From assembly GCA_039922875.1 (NCBI GenBank), contig JBDTDV010000072.1, forward strand, positions 1 to 25,384: a stretch of 25,384 nucleotides of DNA, written 5' to 3'. Shown here one piece after another: positions 14,631-22,091 of this stretch. The DNA comes from JBDTDV01 sp039922875. GTDB lineage: Bacteria; Actinomycetota; Actinomycetes; Actinomycetales; Microbacteriaceae. The notes below the pieces were generated by a model, which was not told where the DNA came from, did not search any database, and saw nothing but the letters and a program-made list of their open reading frames with translations. Positions within the stretch are counted from its first letter, which is position 1. Each line of letters starts with the position of its first letter. Position numbers and translations under genes: made by a program.

Positions 14631-15050
14631 GTGATTGAACTTTTGGAAGCGGCGCAGAGGAAGGCGATGGCCGTCCGGCCGAAGACTGGGGGATTCCCTT
14701 ACCTTGCCGAGGCGCTCCGTGAGGCCGGGGTGTCACGGAATACGTTCGATGTGGCATCGGGGTCGGCCATCTATGTCATTGGCGATGAGGCCGTCATTCA
14801 ATTGGGCCTGCCAGCCTGTACCAGCACCGGGGTGGTTCCGCGGTTCGACCGGGAGTCGCTGATCGCCGCTTTGCGCGCGGATCAAGCCGGCGAGGCGAGC
14901 TTTCCCGAATTTCTACGGGCGGCTTGGGCCGCTGGCGTCGTGCACTACGAGCTGGATACCGGTGCCCGGACAGTCACCTACAACGGGGCGCGGGGCGAGA
15001 GCTATGTCGAAGAGTACGAATCCGTTCGCCTTCCTGAGGTCAGCCAGTGA
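14631..15050 (+). CDS. DUF1398 family protein
   Basis: A 139-residue cytoplasmic protein. The block FPYLAEALREAGVSRNTFDV, the central GDEAVIQLGLP, the FPEFLRAAWAAGVVHYELD segment and the ending YNGARGESYVEEYESV match DUF1398, a family sometimes labelled phage envelope protein in databases without functional proof. The GTG at 14631 is preceded by AAAGGAG ten bases upstream; longer in-frame extensions run through the promoter and are rejected. It is transcribed away from the MarR gene and is its probable regulatory target. No other phage-type gene is nearby, so a phage origin is not supported here. Confidence 0.82.
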   Translation: MIELLEAAQRKAMAVRPKTGGFPYLAEALREAGVSRNTFDVASGSAIYVIGDEAVIQLGLPACTSTGVVPRFDRESLIAALRADQAGEASFPEFLRAAWAAGVVHYELDTGARTVTYNGARGESYVEEYESVRLPEVSQ

Positions 15051-15157
15051 TCGATCAGGACGAGGTGACTACGACAAGGGATATGGGATGACAGAACGAG
15101 GAACAGCGCGCTGAATTCGTCAGGCGCTCCTGTCACGAGGCACCACGCGCGACTGAA

Positions 15158-15826
15158 TCAGCTCAACTGCGCGTGCTGCACAATCCAGGAGTGCATCGCC
15201 ACAGCCGCAGCGGCCGACGCATTGATTGAGCGGGTCGAGCCGAATTGACTGATCTCCACGATCGACTCCGACGCCGCGATCGCCTCAGGCGAGAGACCGG
15301 GGCCCTCCTGCCCGAACAGCAGTAGGCAACGCTCCGGAAATCGGAACGTCTCGATCATGACGCTGCCGGGGACATTGTCGATTCCAATGACCGGCAGGGC
15401 TTCGGCGCGGGCGAATTCAACCAAGCCCGCGACATCCGCATGATGTTGCACGTGCTGATAGCGATCGGTGACCATAGCGCCGCGCTTGTTCCAGCGCCTG
15501 CGGCCGATGATGTGCACAGTGTCGGCAGCAAATGCGTTGGCACTGCGCACGATCGAGCCGATATTCATATCGTGTTGCCAATTCTCGATACCCACGTGAA
15601 ACGGATGCCGGTGCTCGTCGATATCGGCGACAATCGCCTCCATCCGCCAATACCGGTACCGGTCGATCACATTGCGGCTGTCACCGTGGATCAGCAACTC
15701 CGGGTCGTATCGCGGATCGGTCGGTGGCTCGCCCTGCCACGGGCCGACTCCGTGGGTGGTGAACTCGGGCGACGGATTCCCCTCGAGAACGGGCAGCGGA
15801 CGGGGATCAGACTGGACAGCGGACAC
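15158..15826 (-). CDS. TrmH/SpoU family RNA 2'-O-methyltransferase
   Basis: SPOUT-fold enzyme expected to transfer methyl from S-adenosylmethionine to a ribose 2'-OH in tRNA or rRNA. Motif 1 is GIENWQHDMNIGSIVRSANA; motif 2 is LLFGQEGPGLSPEA; motif 3 is ISQFGSTRSINASAAAAVA, which together form the knot and cofactor site. The length of about 222 residues fits the family, with a short N-terminal extension. The start is uncertain: GTG 15826 lacks a clear ribosome site, while TTG 15853 follows GGAGG by only one base. It converges with the DUF1398 gene and diverges from mntH, so the metal-box region may also affect it. The RNA target cannot be told from sequence. Confidence 0.9.
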   Translation of the reverse strand: MSAVQSDPRPLPVLEGNPSPEFTTHGVGPWQGEPPTDPRYDPELLIHGDSRNVIDRYRYWRMEAIVADIDEHRHPFHVGIENWQHDMNIGSIVRSANAFAADTVHIIGRRRWNKRGAMVTDRYQHVQHHADVAGLVEFARAEALPVIGIDNVPGSVMIETFRFPERCLLLFGQEGPGLSPEAIAASESIVEISQFGSTRSINASAAAAVAMHSWIVQHAQLS

Positions 15827-15880
15827 CCATTCAGAATACGTGTTGTGACACAATCCTCCGGCGGCCCGCCATAACGCCCT

Positions 15881-15899
15881 TTAGGTTAGCCTAAAAACC
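15881..15899. promoter_or_regulatory. DtxR/IdeR/MntR-type metal box upstream of mntH
   Basis: TTAGGTTAGCCTAA matches the first 14 positions of the 19-bp DtxR/IdeR consensus (TWAGGTTAGSCTAACCTWA); the last five diverge. It contains the inverted repeat TTAGG-N4-CCTAA. It lies 16 bp before the mntH start, and a DtxR-family gene follows mntH, so this is the likely site for metal-dependent repression of the transporter operon. Confidence 0.78.
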
Positions 15900-15914
15900 C
15901 ACTAGGGTTGAGGC

Positions 15915-17183
15915 GTGCCTAAATTGGTGATGCGCGGCGCCCCCGTGGCGGATGCCCCGGCACGCTCTCGAGCATCCACTCGATTACTGTGGCTAGTCGG
16001 GCCGGCCCTGGTGGCCGGGGTCGCCTACCTCGATCCGGGCAACGTCGCGAGCAACATGACCGCCGGCGCTCGGTACGGGTACTTGCTGGTCTGGGTGGTG
16101 GTCGCCGGAAACGTGATGGCGTGGCTGATCCAGTACCTTTCGGCAAAGCTGGGCCTGGTCACCGGTCGCAGCCTGCCGGAAATCCTCGGCGCCCGGATTC
16201 GGCGCAGATGGGCCCGGCTGCTTTACTGGCTGCAGGCCGAGTTCGTCGCGATCGCCACCGACCTGGCCGAGATCATCGGCGGCGCGGTCGCTCTCAATCT
16301 TCTGTTCGGAGTGCCGCTGTTCGTCGGTGGCCTGATCACCGGTGTGATCTCGATGGTGGTGCTCGCGGTGCAGCGCCGGCACGGTCAGCGAGCGTTCGAA
16401 ACGGTGATCATCTCGATGATGCTGATCATCGTGGTCGGGTTCTGTGCCGGACTCCTGATCGTTCCACCAGATGCCGCGGCAACAGCATCCGGGCTGATCC
16501 CGCGATTCGCGGGCACGGATTCCGTGCTGCTGGCGGCATCCATCCTCGGCGCTACGATCATGCCGCACGCCATTTACGTGCATTCAGCACTCAGCCGCGA
16601 TCGGTTCAAAGATGTCGTGCCCGGTCTGACCAAGCGACGGCTGCTCTGGGCGACCCGATGGGATGTCACGATCGCGATGGCGATCGCCGGGACCGTGAAC
16701 GTCGCGATCCTGCTGTTGGCGGCCACGAACCTCCGCGGCGTCGGTGGGACCGACACGCTCGAGGGCGCCTACGCGGCGCTGCAGTCGAGCCTCGGGCCGG
16801 TGATCGCGACCATGTTCGCGGTCGGCCTACTGGCATCCGGATTGGCCTCGACCTCGGTCGGTTCCTATGCCGGTGCCGAAGTGATGCAGGGGCTGTTGCA
16901 CATCCGGATATCGTTGCTGCTGCGCCGAGCATTCACGCTCGTGCCCGCGCTGCTGATCCTGGCCCTCGGCCTGGATCCGACCACCGCGCTGGTGCTCAGC
17001 CAGGTCATGCTCTCGTTTGGTATTCCGTTCGCACTGGTGCCACTGGTCTGGGTGACCGCGCAGCGTGGGCTGCTCGGGGCATATACCAACCGCTGGTTCA
17101 CCACGGCGGCCGGCGCGCTGGCATCCGTGCTGTTGATCGTGTTGAACCTCGTGCTGCTGGCGCTACTGGCGACGTCCGGATGA
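15915..17183 (+). CDS. mntH: Nramp family divalent metal (Mn2+/Fe2+) transporter
   Basis: Proton-coupled importer of manganese and possibly iron in the cytoplasmic membrane. The 422 residues carry about eleven hydrophobic helices. The TM1 metal-binding motif DPGN is at 40-43 (VAYLDPGNVASNMTAG) and the TM6 motif is MPHAIYVHSAL, which keeps Met and His. The GTG at 15915 has AGGG seven bases upstream. A DtxR/MntR-type operator lies just before the gene and a DtxR-family regulator 48 bp after its stop, so the pair should form a metal-homeostasis operon: the metal-loaded regulator shuts off uptake. The Glu-containing site of that regulator points to manganese. Identification is secure. Confidence 0.95.
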   Translation: MPKLVMRGAPVADAPARSRASTRLLWLVGPALVAGVAYLDPGNVASNMTAGARYGYLLVWVVVAGNVMAWLIQYLSAKLGLVTGRSLPEILGARIRRRWARLLYWLQAEFVAIATDLAEIIGGAVALNLLFGVPLFVGGLITGVISMVVLAVQRRHGQRAFETVIISMMLIIVVGFCAGLLIVPPDAAATASGLIPRFAGTDSVLLAASILGATIMPHAIYVHSALSRDRFKDVVPGLTKRRLLWATRWDVTIAMAIAGTVNVAILLLAATNLRGVGGTDTLEGAYAALQSSLGPVIATMFAVGLLASGLASTSVGSYAGAEVMQGLLHIRISLLLRRAFTLVPALLILALGLDPTTALVLSQVMLSFGIPFALVPLVWVTAQRGLLGAYTNRWFTTAAGALASVLLIVLNLVLLALLATSG

Positions 17184-17231
17184 GCGTGGCAGATGAGCGT
17201 GGCGGATGAGCACAGGAGGATGATTGTCGGA

Positions 17232-17945
17232 ATGGAAAGCAGTTCCGCGGAGAACTACCTCAAGCTCATTTACGCACACACGGAGTGGCAGCCCGAGCCG
17301 ATCACCCCGTCGACGCTGGCCGGCAAACTCGGGATCGCGCCGTCGTCGGTGACCCAGATGGTCGGCAAGTTGGTCGAAGCCGGCATGGTCTCTCGGGTGC
17401 CTTACGGGCCGCTCACGCTGACCGAGGCCGGCATCGCGGCCGCAACCGCGGTCGTGCGTCGGCACCGTCTGATCGAGACCTGGCTGGTGCAGGAGATGGG
17501 TTACACCTGGGACGCGGTCCACAACGAGGCCGAAGTGCTCGAGCACGCCATTTCGGATCGGCTCCTCGAGGCCATCGACCTGCGGCTTGGTCGACCGTCG
17601 CACGACCCGCACGGCGACCCGATCCCGGGGGCCGATGGCAGCATCGCCCGCGGCGCGGCCGTGTTGCTGGCGGATGCCGCGCCCGGCAGTGCCGGCACGA
17701 TCGTGCGGATCGATGACAAGGACCCGGAGTTGCTCCGCGGCTTGGCCGCCCGCGGTGTCGGGCTTGACAGCCCGGTGCGGGTTGCCGCCGACGGGTCGTC
17801 ACGGGTGGCGGCCAGCGGGTCGACGAGCCCGATAGACGGCGCGGGCGACTCCGACGCGAGCGGCGCCGGCGCAGATTCCGGTGATATCAACGCCAGCGTC
17901 GTCCTGGAGGCGGCGGCGGCATCCGCGATTTGGATCACCGCATGA
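17232..17945 (+). CDS. mntR: DtxR family metal-dependent repressor, probably manganese-responsive
   Basis: A 237-residue regulator. The N-terminal winged helix is STLAGKLGIAPSSVTQMVGK; the dimer/metal domain includes RRHRLIETWLVQEMG and VHNEAEVLEHAISD; GDPIPGADG precedes a C-terminal FeoA/SH3-like domain (GTIVRIDDKDPELLRGLAARG). Compared with C. diphtheriae DtxR, the ancillary-site His79, Glu83 and His98 positions are kept, but primary-site Cys102 is Glu and Met10 is Asn; Glu at the Cys position is typical of Mn-sensing MntR proteins. A Ser/Gly/Asp/Ala-rich insert of about 50 residues interrupts the end of the C-terminal domain. ATG 17232 gives the family-like start and has AGGAGG 12 bases upstream; ATG 17220 and ATG 17193 are alternatives. 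The gene symbol is by inference. Confidence 0.88.
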   Translation: MESSSAENYLKLIYAHTEWQPEPITPSTLAGKLGIAPSSVTQMVGKLVEAGMVSRVPYGPLTLTEAGIAAATAVVRRHRLIETWLVQEMGYTWDAVHNEAEVLEHAISDRLLEAIDLRLGRPSHDPHGDPIPGADGSIARGAAVLLADAAPGSAGTIVRIDDKDPELLRGLAARGVGLDSPVRVAADGSSRVAASGSTSPIDGAGDSDASGAGADSGDINASVVLEAAAASAIWITA

Positions 17946-18057
17946 ATCGGTGCCTTCGCTGCATCGCAAACCGCTGTGAATGGTGCCGCGACCGGAACTA
18001 TCGAAAGCTCAGATCAGCCCCCGCGGTTTAGGCTGGAATCGGCGGAAGGAGCTGCGC

Positions 18058-18855
18058 ATGGGCAATCGCGAAGACGTCGAGTGCTGGCTTACCGACATGG
18101 ACGGCGTGCTCGTGCACGAGAACCACGCGCTTCCGGGCGCCCGCGAACTGATCCAGCAGTGGCAGGACGAGGCGACCCCGTTTTTGGTCCTGACCAACAA
18201 CTCAATCTTCACCCCACGGGATTTGAGTGCTCGGCTGCGACTGTCGGGGCTGGACGTTCCCGAGGAGTCGATCTGGACATCGGCCCTGGCAACTGCGTCG
18301 TTTCTGAAGTCGCAATCGCCTGGCGGCAGCGCGTTCGTGATCGGCGAGGCCGGCATCACCACGGCGTTGCACGAGGCGGGCTTCGTGATGACCGAGACCG
18401 ACCCGGATTATGTCGTGGTCGGCGAGACCCGCAACTACTCATTCGAGGCGATCACGAAGGCGATCCGGCTCATCGTGAAGGGCGCACGGTTCATCGCCAC
18501 CAACCCTGATGCCACGGGCCCGAGCGCTGAGGGGCCGATTCCGGCAACCGGCGCAATCGCCGCACTGATCACCAAGGCGACCGGGATGGAACCCTATGTG
18601 GTCGGCAAACCGAACCCGATGATGTTCCGCTCGGCGATGAACAAGATCGGCGCGCACTCGGAGAACACCGCGATGATCGGCGACCGGATGGACACCGACA
18701 TCGTCGCGGGGATCGAGGCCGGCTTGCACACGATCCTGGTGCTGACCGGCATCAGCGATCAGTCCGAGATCGTGCGCTACCCGTTCCGCCCAGACGAGAT
18801 CCTTTCCGGGGTGTACGAGCTGGTGTCCTCCGACCCGGTCGAGTCCGACCTATGA
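18058..18855 (+). CDS. HAD superfamily IIA hydrolase, NagD-like phosphatase
   Basis: A 265-residue cytoplasmic phosphatase. HAD motif I is DMDGVLVHEN (nucleophile and acid Asp), motif II LVLTNNS, motif III the Lys of VVGKPNPMMF, and motif IV MIGDRMDTDIVAG; the C2 cap typical of class IIA lies between motifs II and III. Relatives include NagD and 4-nitrophenyl-phosphatase-like enzymes acting on small sugar or nucleotide phosphates; the true substrate cannot be told. The ATG at 18058 has GGAAGGAG seven bases upstream, deciding the start over an upstream in-frame GTG/ATG. It follows the DtxR gene by 112 bp and converges with the septum-formation gene. Confidence 0.92.
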   Translation: MGNREDVECWLTDMDGVLVHENHALPGARELIQQWQDEATPFLVLTNNSIFTPRDLSARLRLSGLDVPEESIWTSALATASFLKSQSPGGSAFVIGEAGITTALHEAGFVMTETDPDYVVVGETRNYSFEAITKAIRLIVKGARFIATNPDATGPSAEGPIPATGAIAALITKATGMEPYVVGKPNPMMFRSAMNKIGAHSENTAMIGDRMDTDIVAGIEAGLHTILVLTGISDQSEIVRYPFRPDEILSGVYELVSSDPVESDL

Positions 18856-18863
18856 CCCCCCCC

Positions 18864-18923
18864 CTGAGGTGCAACCTTCCGCTAGTTGGCGGCCTCTAGA
18901 ACTAGCAAAACCCTGCACCTCAG
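18864..18923. repeat. Nested inverted repeat between convergent genes
   Basis: Perfect 10-bp outer arms CTGAGGTGCA (18864-18873) and TGCACCTCAG (18914-18923) enclose perfect 7-bp inner arms GCTAGTT (18881-18887) and AACTAGC (18900-18906) with a 12-nt loop. Unpaired 7-nt pieces separate the two stems on both sides. It sits between the HAD stop and the septum-formation stop, so it may be a bidirectional terminator, but there is no U-tract; a dispersed repeat element is the alternative. Confidence 0.8.
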
Positions 18924-18948
18924 CGGAGGAGCGGGGGCGGGGGCGGGG

Positions 18949-20589
18949 TCAGGCGGCGGGGCCGGGGCCGGCGACGCTGGCCGACATCGGTGCCCCGGAT
19001 GCCTGACTGACGAAACAGTAGTAGGAGCGTTGTCCGGCCTTCCACTGCTGCTCGTTCACGGGATAGCTGGCCTGAAACTGCAGGTCGGAGAGTCCGCCTG
19101 CCACGTCGAGATTGATCACCCCGGGTGCCGTGCAGAGCAGATTCATCTGCGACGCTAACGCCGCCTGGCCGGGGAATGCGGTCGACGCGTCACCCGTGAA
19201 CACGCCGGCGCGCACGAGCTGGGCGGTGTGCGGGGTGGCGCAGTCCACGACGGTGAACTTCTCCGCCCAGGCAGAAGTGAACGGTTCCAGGCACTCGCCT
19301 CCGCGCAAGGTATCCCACTCGTGCACGCCGGCGGCCTGCGGGCCGGTCGGGGCGGCGGTCGGCGTCGGAGTGGGGGTCGGCGTCGGCGACGCGGTGGGCG
19401 TCGGTCCCCCGGTGGTGAGGGCCGGTATCCGGGTGCCGAGGACGAATAGTCCGGCCAAGATGAGGAGGATCAGGACTGATCCCGCGACCCAAAACAGGAC
19501 CCGGGGCGGTCTGGGGCGCCTGTCTCGCGGGCCTCGCGGTCGCCGCGGAGGCGCTGCGGGGGCTGCGGGCCTCGCATCGACCGCGGGCGGGATCGTCGGC
19601 GGCACCGTCGGCGGGGCGACAGGCGGGGCGACGGGCAGCACTGACGAGGGCGCGGTTGGGGACGGCGCGGGGGTCGACGACGGCGCCTCGGATGCCGGTG
19701 ATTGTGCTGACGGTGACGAAGCTGACGGTGACGATGACGGTGCCTCGGATGCGGACGCCTGAACTGCGGACGCCTGAACTGCGGACGCCTGAGCTGCGGA
19801 TGATTGTGCGGCGGGTAACTGTGCGGCGGCGGATGGCTCCGCGTCCGCAGGAACCTCGGATGCACCGTCGTCCGCCGAGGGAATCACGAAGTCCGGCAGG
19901 GGCTCAGCCGGCGGCAAGGCCAACGCTGATTCCGGCACCCGGCCCCGGTCGTAGAAGAAGCTGGCTTCCAGCAGCACCGTAGGCCCGTCGGACCGTGCAC
20001 CGCGACCCGCAGCGGATGCTGGATCGCCGGTTCCGGGTGCCCCGCCGCCGTCTCCGTCGGGCGCGTCTAGTGCGGGCTGCGGCGCGGTGCGGTCGAAGAA
20101 ATCCTCGGGAAGAAGTGCGGCCAGCGCCCCGGTGAGCGCGGCACGCTCGGCCGGGGACTCCGGCTCCGGTGACGGCGCGGCGGGAGCCTTCGCTGCGGGC
20201 GGCTCGGGTTCGACAGCAGGTTTCGGCTCGGGCGCAGGTTTCGGTTCGGGCTTCGGTTCCGGTTCGGGCTCCGGCTCTGGCTCCGGCTCGGGTTCGGGCT
20301 CCGGTTCCGGCTCCGGCTCGGGTTCGGGCTCCGGTTCCGGCTCCGGCTCGGGTTCGGGCTCCGGTTCCGGTTCCGGCTCCGGCTGCGCTTCGGCTTCAGC
20401 CACCGGCCCCTGGCCATCCCCGGGTTTCGGTATTTCGACCGGTGCGACCAGCGGGTCGGTGCCAACTCCGGGCTTCAACCCCCAGGAGAACGGCAGCTCA
20501 GGCTCGAAATCGTTCTTGCCGCCCTGACGGTCGGCGTCAGACGCATCGCCACCCCGGCTCTGGCTCCCGCCACCGTGCTGGTCGGCCAC
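18949..20589 (-). CDS. Septum-formation-domain membrane protein with long Pro/Glu-rich cytoplasmic region
   Basis: A 546-residue single-pass membrane protein. Residues 1-360 are a disordered cytoplasmic region: an EP/KP dipeptide tract at about 69-120 and a Pro/Ala/Ser-rich stretch at about 235-345. A basic segment (RRPRGPRDRRPRPP) precedes the membrane helix at 364-388. Outside comes a Thr/Pro linker (PTPTPTPTPT) and a domain of about 130 residues with Cys433, Cys450, Cys486 and Cys525, including GECLEPF, VVDCATPHTAQL and YYCFVSQ, which matches the actinobacterial septum-formation family domain. A role in the cell envelope or division is inferred from the family name only. The GTG at 20589 shares one base with the TAG of pyrE (TAGTG), so translation is coupled. 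The Pro/Glu tract could span or sense the cell envelope interior, which is speculation. Confidence 0.8.
   Translation of the reverse strand: MADQHGGGSQSRGGDASDADRQGGKNDFEPELPFSWGLKPGVGTDPLVAPVEIPKPGDGQGPVAEAEAQPEPEPEPEPEPEPEPEPEPEPEPEPEPEPEPEPEPEPEPEPEPKPEPKPAPEPKPAVEPEPPAAKAPAAPSPEPESPAERAALTGALAALLPEDFFDRTAPQPALDAPDGDGGGAPGTGDPASAAGRGARSDGPTVLLEASFFYDRGRVPESALALPPAEPLPDFVIPSADDGASEVPADAEPSAAAQLPAAQSSAAQASAVQASAVQASASEAPSSSPSASSPSAQSPASEAPSSTPAPSPTAPSSVLPVAPPVAPPTVPPTIPPAVDARPAAPAAPPRRPRGPRDRRPRPPRVLFWVAGSVLILLILAGLFVLGTRIPALTTGGPTPTASPTPTPTPTPTAAPTGPQAAGVHEWDTLRGGECLEPFTSAWAEKFTVVDCATPHTAQLVRAGVFTGDASTAFPGQAALASQMNLLCTAPGVINLDVAGGLSDLQFQASYPVNEQQWKAGQRSYYCFVSQASGAPMSASVAGPGPAA
20215..20385 (-). 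repeat. Glu-Pro dipeptide-coding tract
   Basis: Low-complexity GGYTCS-type hexamers within the septum-formation gene, including about three copies of a roughly 30-bp higher-order unit, encode more than 20 EP dipeptides followed by KP/AP variants. All units are multiples of three or six, so length change leaves the frame intact. Confidence 0.9.
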
Positions 20590-21137
20590 TACGCGAGCCC
20601 CAAATCCTCGAGCCCGATCGCGGCACGATACGGGTAACCTGCCCCCTCGATAGCCTCCCGGGCGCCGGTGCTGCGGTCGACGACCACTGCGACGCAGGCG
20701 ATCTCCGCACCGACTTTGACCAGAGCCTCGATCGCTTTCAACGGCGATCCGCCCGTCGTCGAGGTGTCCTCGATCACGATGACGCGTTTGCCGGACAAAT
20801 CCGGGCCCTCGACTTGCTTTCCCCTACCGTGGTCTTTCGGTTCCTTCCGCACCACGAAGGCGTGATAACCCAACCCACGTGCCACCCCCTGGTGCATGAT
20901 CGCCGCGGCGACCGGGTCGGCACCCATGGTCATCCCGCCGACTGCGAAAACGTCGGGAATGTCGGCGATCGTGTCGATCATCACCTGCCCGATCAACGGC
21001 GCAACCCGGTGATCCAGGCTCACTTTGCGCAGGTCGACATAATAGGTCGCCTTCTTGCCGCTGGTCAGAGTGAAGTCGCCGTGGAAAACGGCCTCAGTGC
21101 TGATGTAGTCGATGAGTTGGCTGCGCGCGTCGGTCAC
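20589..21137 (-). CDS. pyrE: Orotate phosphoribosyltransferase
   Basis: Converts orotate and PRPP to orotidine monophosphate in pyrimidine biosynthesis. The 182-residue length is normal. The PRPP-binding loop is VIVIEDTSTTGGSPL; the N-terminal block HGDFTLTSGKKATYYVDLR and the catalytic Lys-rich loop (VRKEPKDHGRGKQVEG) are typical. The GTG at 21137 is chosen because the family starts just before the IDYISTEAVFHG segment and GGTGG lies just upstream; longer in-frame extension runs into the divergent xthA gene. Its stop overlaps the start of the septum-formation gene by one base. It diverges from xthA across 58 bp. Confidence 0.95.
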   Translation of the reverse strand: MTDARSQLIDYISTEAVFHGDFTLTSGKKATYYVDLRKVSLDHRVAPLIGQVMIDTIADIPDVFAVGGMTMGADPVAAAIMHQGVARGLGYHAFVVRKEPKDHGRGKQVEGPDLSGKRVIVIEDTSTTGGSPLKAIEALVKVGAEIACVAVVVDRSTGAREAIEGAGYPYRAAIGLEDLGLA

Positions 21138-21195
21138 GCCACCAACTTTAGGGCACGCGCCGCCGCCTGCCGGTGGCATTGGGTACCGTTGAGCC

Positions 21196-22035
21196 ATGCG
21201 GATTGCGACCTGGAACGTGAACTCGATCAGAACCAGGGTAGCCCGCGTGGTCGACTGGCTGGTCCGGGAGGACGTCGACGTGCTGGCCATGCAGGAGATC
21301 AAGTGCCGGCCGGATCAGTTTCCGTTCGAACCGTTCGAGTCGGCCGGGTACGACGTCGAACTGCACGGGCTCAACCAGTGGAACGGGGTGGCGTTCGCCA
21401 GCCGCAGGCCAATGACCGATGTCGAAGTCGCCTTCACCGGCATGCCAGGCTTCCTGAAGGGCGCACAAGGAACCGACCTTCCCCGGGAGGCGCGCGCCAT
21501 CGGAATCACCGCCGACGGCATCCGGCTCTGGAGCCTGTACGTGCCCAACGGGCGTGCGGTCGGCGACCCGCACTACGTGTACAAGCTCGACTGGCTGAGG
21601 GCGCTCGCCGCCGAAACCGCCGCCTGGCTGGCCGCGGATCCGACTTTGCCGTTGGCTCTGATGGGCGACTGGAACATCGCACCGTTGGACTCGGATGTCG
21701 GCGACCCGGCACTCGTTCCGGGCGTCTCCACGCATATCTCGCCGCCGGAGCGCGCCGCATTCGCCGTATTCGAGACGATCGGCCTGCGCGACGTGGTTCG
21801 CCCGCTCGTTCCGAAGGGCTTCACTTACTGGGATTACAAACAGTTGCGTTTCCCCCGCAACGAGGGGCTGCGGATCGACTTCATCATGGGCTCACCTGCA
21901 TTTGCCGAGCTGGTCACCGGTGCCGCCATCCACCGCGATGAACGAAAGGGCGATGCGCCGAGCGACCACGTTCCGGTAGTGGTCGACCTCGACGTTGCAC
22001 CAGAAGATGACGACCGCGCGATGATCTTCGGCTGA
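21196..22035 (+). CDS. xthA: Exodeoxyribonuclease III (AP endonuclease family)
   Basis: DNA-repair nuclease that nicks at abasic sites and has 3'-exonuclease/3'-phosphatase activity. The 279-residue length fits. Motifs in order are the N-terminal RIATWNVNSIRTR, the metal-binding Glu in LAMQEIKC, the tyrosine region LYVPNGRAV, the catalytic GDWNIAP, LRIDFIMGS and the terminal SDHVPVVVDL. The ATG at 21196 begins exactly with the family N-terminus. It is transcribed divergently from pyrE and is followed 56 bp later by the alpha/beta hydrolase gene. Identification is secure. Confidence 0.95.
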   Translation: MRIATWNVNSIRTRVARVVDWLVREDVDVLAMQEIKCRPDQFPFEPFESAGYDVELHGLNQWNGVAFASRRPMTDVEVAFTGMPGFLKGAQGTDLPREARAIGITADGIRLWSLYVPNGRAVGDPHYVYKLDWLRALAAETAAWLAADPTLPLALMGDWNIAPLDSDVGDPALVPGVSTHISPPERAAFAVFETIGLRDVVRPLVPKGFTYWDYKQLRFPRNEGLRIDFIMGSPAFAELVTGAAIHRDERKGDAPSDHVPVVVDLDVAPEDDDRAMIFG

Positions 22036-22091
22036 TCACGCCGGCGAGGCCCATCTAGCCAGCAGCGCCGTGCGGCACGTAGGCTCGGACC

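Noticed and set aside
14631..15050. Prophage remnant suggested by the phage-envelope label of DUF1398
   Set aside because: No integrase, attachment site, structural or replication gene is nearby; the label lacks functional support.
15989..17209. A 406-codon plus-strand frame inside mntH
   Set aside because: It is an out-of-frame shadow of mntH, Arg/Asp/Gly-rich with no hydrophobic helices.
20169..21941. A 590-codon plus-strand open frame
   Set aside because: It runs antisense to the septum-formation gene and pyrE and through xthA in a different frame; its Arg/Ala/Pro-rich sequence matches no family and the overlapped genes are well supported.
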